64,000 nucleotides of DNA, from NCBI GenBank assembly GCA_900768795.1, contig CAAGEH010000008.1:62001-126000 (forward strand), written 5' to 3'. The stretch is from an uncultured Collinsella sp. (GTDB lineage: Bacteria > Actinomycetota > Coriobacteriia > Coriobacteriales > Coriobacteriaceae). How positions within the stretch are numbered: position 1 is the stretch's first letter; the number at the start of each line of letters is the position of its first letter. Made by a program: the position numbers and the translations under genes. Of this stretch, positions 17,055-24,854 are shown one piece after another. The notes under the pieces are model-generated. The model made no database searches and was not told the DNA's origin. It saw only the letters and a list, made by a program, of their open reading frames with translations.

Positions 17055-18359
17055 ATGGCACGCCTCAACGTAAAGAGCCAAAACCACGCCCAATCGCAAA
17101 AGACAACCGAGCGTGCGCAAAACATGCTCGACCCCAACGTCACCACCGAAGAAGACATCCGCGAGGTGCCGCTCATCGTTAAGGTCTACGGCATCCTTTG
17201 CGCCATCTCCGGCGTGGCGACGCTTCCCTCTATCGCTGCGTTCTTTGGGTCGACATTGCTCTCGCTTGTCCACGGCAATGCGACCGTACACGTAACAGGC
17301 GACCTCTGGCTCTCTGTCTGGCTCGTCATCGTCGGCATCATTCTGTCGGCATTCACCTCGATTGTGCTCATCACCTTTGGCATTACACTTGTAAGAAGCC
17401 GTCGGCGCTGGGCGGCGCAGCTCTCATACGTGCTCATTGCCATCACCGCTGCCGAAGTGCTCGTCGATATCATGCTTCAGGGCATCGGACTCTACCTGAT
17501 TCGACCCGTCGGCCAGCTCATCATCCTGACAGCGCTTTCCGCCACCGTAGACCCGGCACTGCGCCAAGAGCGTGAGCTGCAACGCCGCCTGCGCGACATG
17601 ATCAACCGCGAAGCCGCACACGACGAGATGCTCGGGCGCGACGAAACCGGCGAGGGCTACATCAAGCTCAACTACTTCAACCTGTTCTGGGTATTTGTGG
17701 CGTGCAGCATCCTCGGCCTCGTGCTCGAGGATATCTGGCATATGGTCATCGACGAACCCGGCGTGTTCCAAGACCGTTCGGGCATGCTGTTCGGCCCGTT
17801 TTCGCCCATCTATGGATTCGGCGCGGCCATTATGACCATGGCACTCAACCGTTTTTACCGCAAGAGCCCCGTTACCATCTTTTTGGTGAGCTGCGTGCTC
17901 GGCAGCGGCTTTGAGATTTTTGTCGGCTGGTTCATGCAGGTCGCATTCGGCGTTATCAGCTGGTCGTACACCAAGGTGACGATTTTTGGTCTGCCCGACC
18001 CGATTGTCATGCTCACGGGCGGACGCGCATGCACACAGATGACATGCCTATGGGGCGTTGGCGGTTTGATATGGATTAAGTTCTGTCTGCCGCGTCTGCT
18101 TAAGCTCATCAACAAGATCCCCTGGACGTGGCGCTATTCGGTCACCGTTATTTCGACGGTGCTTATGCTCATCGACGGCGTCATGACACTGCAGTCGCTC
18201 GATTATTGGTATCTGCGTTCGGCAGGAGCAGCCGGCACCTCACCTATCGCGCAGTTCTACAACGAGCATTTTGACGATGCGTACATGAAGCACCGTTTTC
18301 AGTCGATGTCGATGGACCCGAACAACACGAGTCGCGTTCAGGACATGAGCCAAGCGTAG
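17055..18359 (+). CDS. Polytopic membrane protein with CmpB-like (putative ABC-transporter permease) domain
   Basis: The 434-residue product has a hydrophilic N-terminus (1-40), four hydrophobic segments (about 42-165), an Arg/Glu-rich cytosolic linker (about 170-205) and a second group of four to six membrane segments. The second group contains 'LEDIWHMVIDEPGVFQDRSGMLFGPFSPIYGFGA', which matches the core of the family Pfam calls ABC_trans_CmpB. Its function is unclear; no ATPase is adjacent, so transport is not supported by context. ATG 17055 follows AAGGAG. The gene converges on the sortase gene. Confidence 0.75.
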   Translation: MARLNVKSQNHAQSQKTTERAQNMLDPNVTTEEDIREVPLIVKVYGILCAISGVATLPSIAAFFGSTLLSLVHGNATVHVTGDLWLSVWLVIVGIILSAFTSIVLITFGITLVRSRRRWAAQLSYVLIAITAAEVLVDIMLQGIGLYLIRPVGQLIILTALSATVDPALRQERELQRRLRDMINREAAHDEMLGRDETGEGYIKLNYFNLFWVFVACSILGLVLEDIWHMVIDEPGVFQDRSGMLFGPFSPIYGFGAAIMTMALNRFYRKSPVTIFLVSCVLGSGFEIFVGWFMQVAFGVISWSYTKVTIFGLPDPIVMLTGGRACTQMTCLWGVGGLIWIKFCLPRLLKLINKIPWTWRYSVTVISTVLMLIDGVMTLQSLDYWYLRSAGAAGTSPIAQFYNEHFDDAYMKHRFQSMSMDPNNTSRVQDMSQA

Positions 18360-18398
18360 CGGAGCCAGTCGCAACCGCTCGGATTTTGACCGGCTCCG
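18360..18398. terminator. Stem between convergent CmpB-like and sortase genes
   Basis: CGGAGCCAGTC (18360-18370) pairs with GACCGGCTCCG (18388-18398), with one mismatch. It starts right after the CmpB-like stop and sits 5 bases from the sortase stop. There is no good T-run on either side, so it is a weak bidirectional terminator candidate. Confidence 0.45.
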
Positions 18399-18403
18399 TA
18401 CCG

Positions 18404-19633
18404 TTATTGACGCGGCGTCTGCTCCTCGATCGTGCTGATCATCGCTGCGCGACCGTTTGCCAGGATATCGCGCTTGCAGGTAATGAGCGTGAGCACGCGG
18501 TCCGCCGATGTAACGCGGCCGTCCGCATCGGACGCCTTGGCCTCGGCATCTTTGAGCATGCCCGACAGATACGACTGCAGGCTCTTGCCGTCTTTGGTGA
18601 AGTTCGGCGTGCGCGCATCGTTGAACGAGCCGTCGACCACGTGCGTGAGCAGCGGCTTGCACTTGTAGACGTTGTCGCGCGTGATGTAGTACACCGTCTT
18701 GATGTTGTCGAATTTTGCCTGGTCAGCAGTATCGGCAATGGGATTAAACATGCCGCCGTTCTCCATATGGTGACCGTAGATGGTAGTCTGCTGGTCGACC
18801 ATGCCGGGCTTGGTGCCATCGCAATCCATAAAAATGGACCCGGACACGTTATGCGTGCCGTCAAACAGCGTGCGCAGGTAGTGTTTGTTGTCGGTACCCT
18901 GCACTACGGGATAATTGATGCTCGTGCCGGGAATGTAGATCCAGCCAACAACGTCCTTATTGATCTTCTCAAGCTCGTCGAAATTAACGTCGGGGATGTC
19001 GTCGCCCTTTTTATCCGAAACCTTGGCATATTGCGCCAGGCCGTCATAGGTATCCGTAGCCTGTTTATAGCCGATCTGCGCATTAATGAAAATACCGAGC
19101 GCGGCGAGCAGACAAACGACGCCCACCACGATAAGCAGGGTCGAAAGCACGTTGCGCTTTTTGCCACCCCCGTTAGTGCTGCCATTGTCGTTGCCGCCGC
19201 GACGTCCGTTGTTGCCGCCCGCGTGCCCGCCGCGACTACCGCCGTGGCGACCGCTCTCTTTGAGGTCGGTATCGTGGATAGAGCGAACGCGTCGAGACGA
19301 CTTGGCTCCGCGGCGAACATCGTCCGTCTCGGTGCCATAGCCCGATGGACGATAAGCCGCAGGGGCAGCAGCCTGATGGACAGATGAAGCATGAGATGCA
19401 GAGGAGAGGGGCATAACGGGGCGCACGCCGGCGGCATGGTGCGCACCGGCAGCATGTGCCTGCTGCCCTTGTCCGTCTGCATGAGCAGCGCCACCCATAT
19501 GGGCACCGGCTCGATGCGCCTGATTAGCTTGCGCGTGTGCCGCCTGCACAGGAGCCGAAGCGCGGTGCGCAGCCCGCTCGCTCCCCGCAGCGCCGCCCGA
19601 ACGCTTGAAACGTTTTCCCTGCATCCCTGTCAT
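18404..19633 (-). CDS. srtB: Class B-type sortase with long Ala/His/Gly-rich cytosolic tail
   Basis: Sortases cleave LPxTG-like signals and join the protein to peptidoglycan. The catalytic triad is visible: His288 (or the adjacent 289) in TTIYGHHMENGGMF, Cys386 in LTLITCKRD and Arg395 in ANGRAAMIST. The 'WIYIPGTSINYPVVQGTDN' segment and overall length of the catalytic domain fit class B. It is a signal-anchor protein with one membrane helix near residues 162-184. The first 155 residues are unusual: low-complexity Ala, His, Gly and later Arg/Gly/Asn-rich, and presumably cytosolic. Six other proteins in the window carry intact sorting-type tails, plus one truncated gene, and this is the only sortase seen. 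That makes it their likely, but unproven, anchor. The start has a G8 tract as its ribosome-binding site. Confidence 0.88.
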   Translation of the reverse strand: MTGMQGKRFKRSGGAAGSERAAHRASAPVQAAHAQANQAHRAGAHMGGAAHADGQGQQAHAAGAHHAAGVRPVMPLSSASHASSVHQAAAPAAYRPSGYGTETDDVRRGAKSSRRVRSIHDTDLKESGRHGGSRGGHAGGNNGRRGGNDNGSTNGGGKKRNVLSTLLIVVGVVCLLAALGIFINAQIGYKQATDTYDGLAQYAKVSDKKGDDIPDVNFDELEKINKDVVGWIYIPGTSINYPVVQGTDNKHYLRTLFDGTHNVSGSIFMDCDGTKPGMVDQQTTIYGHHMENGGMFNPIADTADQAKFDNIKTVYYITRDNVYKCKPLLTHVVDGSFNDARTPNFTKDGKSLQSYLSGMLKDAEAKASDADGRVTSADRVLTLITCKRDILANGRAAMISTIEEQTPRQ

Positions 19634-19637
19634 CGGA

Positions 19638-19645
19638 CCCCCCCC
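19638..19645 (-). promoter_or_regulatory. G8 tract in the Shine-Dalgarno position of the sortase gene
   Basis: On the minus strand, eight consecutive G end four bases before the ATG at 19633. No other purine-rich element precedes this start. Slipped-strand changes in the run would alter ribosome-binding strength or spacing. Confidence 0.6.
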
Positions 19646-19688
19646 TACAAACCCGTCTACTCAACAGTCAGAGACAAACTTTTTGGCA

Positions 19689-20153
19689 CTAGGCTTCAGC
19701 CATCTCGGCCTTGAGCGTAACAATCTTCTCGCGATAGACCGGGTCGCTTGCGCCCAGAATCTGCGTGGCGTAGATCGCCGCATTCTTGGCACCGTTGATA
19801 GCCACACACGCCACAGGCACACCGCTCGGCATCTGGACCATCGAAAGCAGCGAATCGAGACCGCCGAGATCGGAAGTCTTCATCGGAACGCCGATAACCG
19901 GAAGCGGCGTGAACGCAGCCACAACGCCACCCAAGTGCGCGGCCTTGCCGGCGGCCGCGATGATCACGCGGAGCCCGCGGTCTGCCGCCGTCTCTGCCCA
20001 CTCGTGAACCTTGTTGGGAGTACGATGCGCCGAGGCGATAACCAGCTCATAGGGCACACCCAAACGCTCGAGCTCGGCAGTGCAGCCCTCCATGGTGGGA
20101 AGGTCCGACTTGGAACCCATGATGATACCGACGACTGGCGTGTTCTCTGCCAT
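19689..20153 (-). CDS. purE: N5-carboxyaminoimidazole ribonucleotide mutase (PurE)
   Basis: PurE interconverts N5-CAIR and CAIR in purine synthesis. The 154-residue product has class I features: GIIMGSKSDLPTM at the start, VIASAHRTPNKV with the catalytic His, and AAAGKAAHLGGVVAAFT. ATG 20153 follows GGAGG (20160-20164 region) and gives the normal family N-terminus; a longer upstream frame is ignored. No purK is next to it in the window. It lies immediately beyond the end of the glycosidase block, separated by about 230 bases. Confidence 0.96.
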   Translation of the reverse strand: MAENTPVVGIIMGSKSDLPTMEGCTAELERLGVPYELVIASAHRTPNKVHEWAETAADRGLRVIIAAAGKAAHLGGVVAAFTPLPVIGVPMKTSDLGGLDSLLSMVQMPSGVPVACVAINGAKNAAIYATQILGASDPVYREKIVTLKAEMAEA

Positions 20154-20381
20154 GTAAATGCCTCCAGATTGAGAGCGGCCGCACGGATACCCGTGCTCCT
20201 TAACTACAACGTGTTCAGTATAGTCGCGCCGGACGAAATCGAGTGGATTGCCGTAGCTTTTCCCCAATCGTCCCAACGAAAGCAGCTGTTATACGACGGC
20301 GAGAACCCGCGCGCATGCACGAGTCCTCGCCGTCATCATGACATCCCCAGGGACGTCTTTACTATTTCGCCGCAATAGGAA
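20154..20381 (-). promoter_or_regulatory. purE upstream region
   Basis: A TATACT -10-like box on the minus strand lies at 20222-20217, without a clear -35. A short hairpin (GCACGG...CCGTGC, 20181-20196) lies in the leader. Further upstream ACGGCGAG/CTCGCCGT (about 20296-20332) forms a stem after the GH29 gene without a T-run, so read-through from GH29 is possible. I see no purine riboswitch. Confidence 0.4.
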
Positions 20382-23300
20382 CTATCGACGGCGACGTTTG
20401 TAAGCAACCACGCGGGCCGCTCCCAGAGCAGCGACGCCGGAGCCGCCGGCGATCGCGGCGCTCAAAAGCGAAACGTCACCGGTCTTGGGAAGCTCCTTCT
20501 TGGAAGAAGTAGCGGGCTTTGCTGCGGCATTGCCGTCACCGGAAGGCTTGGTGCCAGTGTCGCCGGCACCACCCTGACCACCGTTGCCGCCCTGGTCGCC
20601 GCTACCGGGCTGATCCGGATTGGGCTTATCGGGGTTGGGCTGATCGGGATTGGGCTTATCGGGGTTGGGCTGATCGGGATCAGGCTTGGCCTCGGGCTTC
20701 TTGAGGGCACCGCGAGCGTCGGTCAGGGCAGCGAGGGCATCGTTGACCTGATCTTGAGTGGCATCGTCGTCGGCAAGTACCTCGCGTGCATCGTCGAGCG
20801 CAGCCTCGAAGGGCTCCCAGGACCCAGCGGTGTAGTCCTCGGCCTTCAGGGCAGCTGCCTCATCAACGGCCTTCTGCAGCTCGGCCTTGTTCACAGCAGG
20901 TACGGCCGGCTTCTCGGTAAGGGCTGCGCGGGCATCGTTGAGGGCCTTGAGGGCATCGTTGACCTGATCTTGAGTGGCATCGTCGTTCGCGAGCGCGTCG
21001 CGGGCGGCGTTAAGCGCGGACTCGAAATTAGCCCAGGTATCGGCGGTGTAGTCGTCGGCACTCAGGCTGGCGGCATCGTCGACCGCCTTCTGGAGCTCAG
21101 TCTTGTCGACGACGGGTGCAGCTAGCGTGATGTCGAACTTATCGAGTCGAGGAGCATCGGCGTTGCCAGGGGTGCCGACCATAAGGATGGTCGTTCCGGC
21201 CTTCTTGGCAACAAGATCGAACGTCACGGTCTTGAATTCGCGAGGATTCGTGCCGCCGGCGCTGACCGAATCAACAGCCTCGAACACGCCACCGTTGTCA
21301 CTCAGCTTGACAGCGTTGCTCTCAGAACCAGACGAGTACGTAAGTTTAACGCTGTAGGTGCCGGGGCGCTCGACCTTCACGCGATAGGAAATGGCGTCAC
21401 CGTTCATGATGGCATCCACAACCTTGCCGCCGCTGGCGCCGTCGAGATCCATGACCGTCATGGGATACGTGCCGCCCCACTGGTCGGCGTCGTTGGAGTG
21501 GTCATCGGCCATCGTGCCGTCTTCGGCCTCGATCGTCACGATCTCGCCCGACTTGGTTGGGAAAGCGAAAGCCGGGGCCTCGGCGAGAGCGTCGCGAGCA
21601 TCGTTCAGCGCCGTAAGAGCATCGTTAACCTGGGTCTGGGTTGCGCCTTCGCTATCGAGCACAGTCTGAGCAGCGGTAAGAGCGGCCTGGAAGTTCCTCC
21701 AGGAGTCAGCGGAGTAATCCTCTGCGTTCAGCTCGTCGGCCTTATCGACGGCCTTCTGGAGCTCAGCCTTATCGGCAACGGTCCTCTTCAGCGTGATGTC
21801 AAACTTATCGAGACGCGGAGCAGAGGCAGAACCGGGGGTGCCAACCGTGAGGGTGGTCGCTCCGGCCTTCTTGGCAACAAGATCGAACGTCACGGTCTTG
21901 AGCTCGCGCGGGTTCGTATGGCCGGCGGAAACGGAGTCGATGGCCTTGAACACGCCGCTGTCATCGGAAAGCTTGATCGCGTTGGACGCAGAGCCCGAGG
22001 AGTAAGTGAGCGTCACGCTGTAGGTGCCGGCGCGCTTGACGTTCACGCGATAGGTCACGGCGTCGCCGTTATTGATGGCGTTCACGATCTTGCCGCCACT
22101 TGCGCCCTCAAAATCAACGATCTCCATGGGATAGTTGCCGCCCCACTGGTCCCTGTCATTCGAGTGATCGTCAATCAAGGTGCCGTACTCGGCCTCGATC
22201 GTCACGGTCTTGCCCTCCTCTGCGGGGAAGGCAAACGAGAGGTTGTCCATGGCGGCCTGCAGGGCCTTCATGGCCGCTCGAACCTCGGTACCCTTGACGT
22301 CGCCGTTGTCGGCAGCGTTGCGGGCGGCTTCGATGGCAGCGTTCAGCTCAGCAACGGAGTCGGCATTGAAGTTAGAGGTATCCAGTGCCTCGGCGCGAGC
22401 GATGAGTGCATTGCACGCAGCGTCGAGGTCGGTAATGGTGACGTCTGCCACGCCGTGGTAGCCAATGACAGCGCCCTCGCCGGTCTTAACCGCGAGGGAA
22501 ACCGAGAACTGCTTGTCGCCGTCGGCGGCGGAGCCGGTCACAACGCGACGAGTCTTGATATTGACCTGCTTCTCGGTCTCGCCGTCTGCGAAGGTAACCT
22601 CCTGCGGCGTGGTGTCAAAGTTGTCCTGGATGGCGGAGCCGGGCTCGGGCTGGACGACCAGCGTCACAGAACCCTTGGAGCCACCCGTGCGACGGATGGT
22701 GAAGGCATGAGTGCTGTCCTCATCCATGGTGACATTGGTCTCCGTGAAATCGAACATGCCGGTGCTGCCGTTATTCAGGTAGGCGGCAGCGTCGATACCG
22801 ACGGTACCCGTTGCCGCAATCACGACGTTGTGCTCACGAGCCTCAAGCGTGTCGGACTCAAAGAGCAGCGCCGGGACGGTGCGAACGGAATCGTGCGTGT
22901 TGATTGTCTGGGCTGCGCCGCCGTCGATGGAGACGGTAAACGTGCCGTGGCTGGGGTCCTTGGTGCCCACGATGGCAAACTTGGTACCCGTGAACTTGAA
23001 CGAAGCCGTAGCGCCCGACTGCGTGGTCCACATGCTCGTGCCCTTAAAGCAACCGTCGATCTTCTCATCGTTCCACTTGCCGGTCTTGGTCATCTCGGCG
23101 TTATCGATACCGATCATGCCCTCAGGCAGCGGAGCCGGCTTCTCAAAACCGCGGGATGCCTTGAACAGGCCCATCTCGGAAATCTGCGGGAGATTCAGGT
23201 TCTCATCGCCAAAATTATGCGTTGTGAACGTAACCTTGACAGCCGTGGCAGTCACTGCGGTACCACGAACCAGACGCTTGGCGCCAATCGTGCCGCCGCG

Positions 23301-24746
23301 CCCAAAGTCGGTCCATGCGCCGTTCTCCTCAGTCTGGTAGGACACCGTGAAGCCGGAGATGCGCTGGCCGTTCTGGATTGCCTCCTCGATGGAGACGACA
23401 TCGAACGTCGTGGGCTTGGGAAGCTTGACGGTGAGCGACTGATTGGCAGCATTCTTAGCACACCAATACGTATCGTCCTTGCCGTCCAAAACCTTGGATG
23501 CGCCATAAGCCTCGTTGTCGTTCCAAGTGCTGCTAGCCTCTGCCGTAGCGGCAGCGCGACCGCTCTTGTTGGCGCGCGTCAGGTCGTCCTTAAACGAATC
23601 CTTGATGTTCTGACCAAACTCGCGAACACGGTCGGCGATAGCGGGGTCGAGCTTACCCTTGTTGTTGGGCGGCACGTTCAGCAGCGACGGAGCGCCGTGG
23701 CCGACGGACTGGAAGTACATATTGCCCAGATCGGTAAGCGTCTTGGGCGTGTTCTTGGTCGTGCCCCAGAACCAACCGGAGGTGATGCGGGCGTCGGCCT
23801 CGGGGACGAGCCACTTGTCGCCATCGGGGAAGCCCTTGCTGTAGCCACCGCTCAGGTTAGTGTTGAAGCCGTCCTTGGCATTCTTATCTGTCTTGCACGG
23901 ACCCCAGGTGGTGTCATGCGCAAGACCGTTCTCGTTGCCGATCCAGCGGATACCGGCAAAGTCGCCGCCCTGGAAGATCTGGCAGTCGTCGCCCTCGAGC
24001 TCATGAATGGTGTTGTACCAACGCTGGAAGTCGTAGACCTGAGCGTTAGCGCCGGAACCCTTGGCGCCGTCCATCCAGACCTCAACGAACTTGCCGTTGT
24101 TGCCGTACTTCTTATTGCCCAAGATCTCCCTGAGCTGACCATCGTAGTAGTAGTTGTAGTTGACCTTGGGATCGGTCGAGGTACCGATACCGGGAGCCTC
24201 GCCATTGGAATAACCGTACGAGGGATCGTGGATATCCCAGGGAGACAGGTACAGACCCATATCCAGGTCATATTTAGTGCAGGCAGCCGAAAGCTCAGCG
24301 AGGATATCGCCCTTGCCGCCCTTATACTGGGTCACGCCGCCCATGTCGTATTCGGTCAGATCGGACTGCCAGGTGCAGAAGCCGTCATGATGCTTAGCGG
24401 TAACGACAAGCCTCGTAAAGCCTGCTTCCTTGATGGTCTTGACGTAATTCTCGGCGTCAAAATCCTCCGTGAGCGTAAAGATCTCGCTCGGAGCCTTGTT
24501 GCCGTAGTGCTCGCCCCACTCGATCTCATTAAACGTGTTGGGGCCAAAATGACAGAACGCAGCAAGCTCGTCTTTCTGATACTTATACTGCGCGCTGTTG
24601 GGCCTCACGGCATTTTGCTGAGGCGCGTCAGCGGCAAACGCGGGCGTCGGGGCCACAGCAAGCGGGCCTGCCGCCGCAAAAAGCAGCGCAGCAGACAAGA
24701 TTGTCTGGGCTCCCACCCTCCTCAATGACTTAGCGTGTTTGAACAT
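20382..24746 (-). CDS. Secreted, wall-anchored GH29 alpha-L-fucosidase (likely 1,3/1,4)
   Basis: The 1454-residue protein has a signal peptide (cleavage near AFA-AD, residue 38). A GH29 barrel follows (about 45-390), with AKHHDGFCTW (117-126) and the nucleophile motif VEVWMDGAKG (Asp226). Next are an F5/8-type (CBM32-like) module (about 395-540), a second jelly-roll-like region (about 550-660) and a Calx-beta-like domain (about 660-770). Two near-duplicate CBM6/35-like modules (about 847-990 and 1069-1205) are interleaved with FIVAR-type helical repeats. After a Pro/Asp/Asn linker comes the sorting signal ELPKTGD near 1418. The multimodular layout resembles B. bifidum AfcB, a 1,3/1,4-fucosidase acting on Lewis-type glycans. 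Linkage specificity is inferred from that resemblance. It lies 108 bases downstream of GH95. Confidence 0.9.
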   Translation of the reverse strand: MFKHAKSLRRVGAQTILSAALLFAAAGPLAVAPTPAFAADAPQQNAVRPNSAQYKYQKDELAAFCHFGPNTFNEIEWGEHYGNKAPSEIFTLTEDFDAENYVKTIKEAGFTRLVVTAKHHDGFCTWQSDLTEYDMGGVTQYKGGKGDILAELSAACTKYDLDMGLYLSPWDIHDPSYGYSNGEAPGIGTSTDPKVNYNYYYDGQLREILGNKKYGNNGKFVEVWMDGAKGSGANAQVYDFQRWYNTIHELEGDDCQIFQGGDFAGIRWIGNENGLAHDTTWGPCKTDKNAKDGFNTNLSGGYSKGFPDGDKWLVPEADARITSGWFWGTTKNTPKTLTDLGNMYFQSVGHGAPSLLNVPPNNKGKLDPAIADRVREFGQNIKDSFKDDLTRANKSGRAAATAEASSTWNDNEAYGASKVLDGKDDTYWCAKNAANQSLTVKLPKPTTFDVVSIEEAIQNGQRISGFTVSYQTEENGAWTDFGRGGTIGAKRLVRGTAVTATAVKVTFTTHNFGDENLNLPQISEMGLFKASRGFEKPAPLPEGMIGIDNAEMTKTGKWNDEKIDGCFKGTSMWTTQSGATASFKFTGTKFAIVGTKDPSHGTFTVSIDGGAAQTINTHDSVRTVPALLFESDTLEAREHNVVIAATGTVGIDAAAYLNNGSTGMFDFTETNVTMDEDSTHAFTIRRTGGSKGSVTLVVQPEPGSAIQDNFDTTPQEVTFADGETEKQVNIKTRRVVTGSAADGDKQFSVSLAVKTGEGAVIGYHGVADVTITDLDAACNALIARAEALDTSNFNADSVAELNAAIEAARNAADNGDVKGTEVRAAMKALQAAMDNLSFAFPAEEGKTVTIEAEYGTLIDDHSNDRDQWGGNYPMEIVDFEGASGGKIVNAINNGDAVTYRVNVKRAGTYSVTLTYSSGSASNAIKLSDDSGVFKAIDSVSAGHTNPRELKTVTFDLVAKKAGATTLTVGTPGSASAPRLDKFDITLKRTVADKAELQKAVDKADELNAEDYSADSWRNFQAALTAAQTVLDSEGATQTQVNDALTALNDARDALAEAPAFAFPTKSGEIVTIEAEDGTMADDHSNDADQWGGTYPMTVMDLDGASGGKVVDAIMNGDAISYRVKVERPGTYSVKLTYSSGSESNAVKLSDNGGVFEAVDSVSAGGTNPREFKTVTFDLVAKKAGTTILMVGTPGNADAPRLDKFDITLAAPVVDKTELQKAVDDAASLSADDYTADTWANFESALNAARDALANDDATQDQVNDALKALNDARAALTEKPAVPAVNKAELQKAVDEAAALKAEDYTAGSWEPFEAALDDAREVLADDDATQDQVNDALAALTDARGALKKPEAKPDPDQPNPDKPNPDQPNPDKPNPDQPGSGDQGGNGGQGGAGDTGTKPSGDGNAAAKPATSSKKELPKTGDVSLLSAAIAGGSGVAALGAARVVAYKRRRR
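21121..22210 (-). repeat. Duplicated carbohydrate-binding module plus FIVAR unit within GH29
   Basis: Two copies of a roughly 140-residue module (coded at about 21121-21543 and 21787-22208) are about 77 % identical by my alignment. They share blocks such as TYSV.LTYSSGS and VTFDLVAKKAG, and each is followed by a FIVAR-like helical unit. The DNA is also closely similar, pointing to a fairly recent tandem duplication. Confidence 0.8.
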
Positions 24747-24813
24747 ACAATCCCCTTTCGGAATGATCAGCTATTAGAACCGAACGCCGTAGCGCCCGCC
24801 CTTGCAGTCTGAG

Positions 24814-24843
24814 GGGCAGGCCCGCCAACAAGCAGGCCTGCCC
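24814..24843. other. Intercistronic hairpin between GH95 and GH29
   Basis: GGGCAGGCC (24814-24822) pairs perfectly with GGCCTGCCC (24835-24843) around a 12-base loop. No T-run follows on the minus strand, so it looks like an mRNA-processing or stabilising stem or a partial attenuator, not a full terminator. Confidence 0.55.
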
Positions 24844-24854
24844 GGCAGGCGTTA

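Noticed and set aside
20154..20381. Purine riboswitch upstream of purE
   Set aside because: No three-way-junction aptamer or conserved loop sequence is visible; only a 6-bp hairpin lies in the leader.
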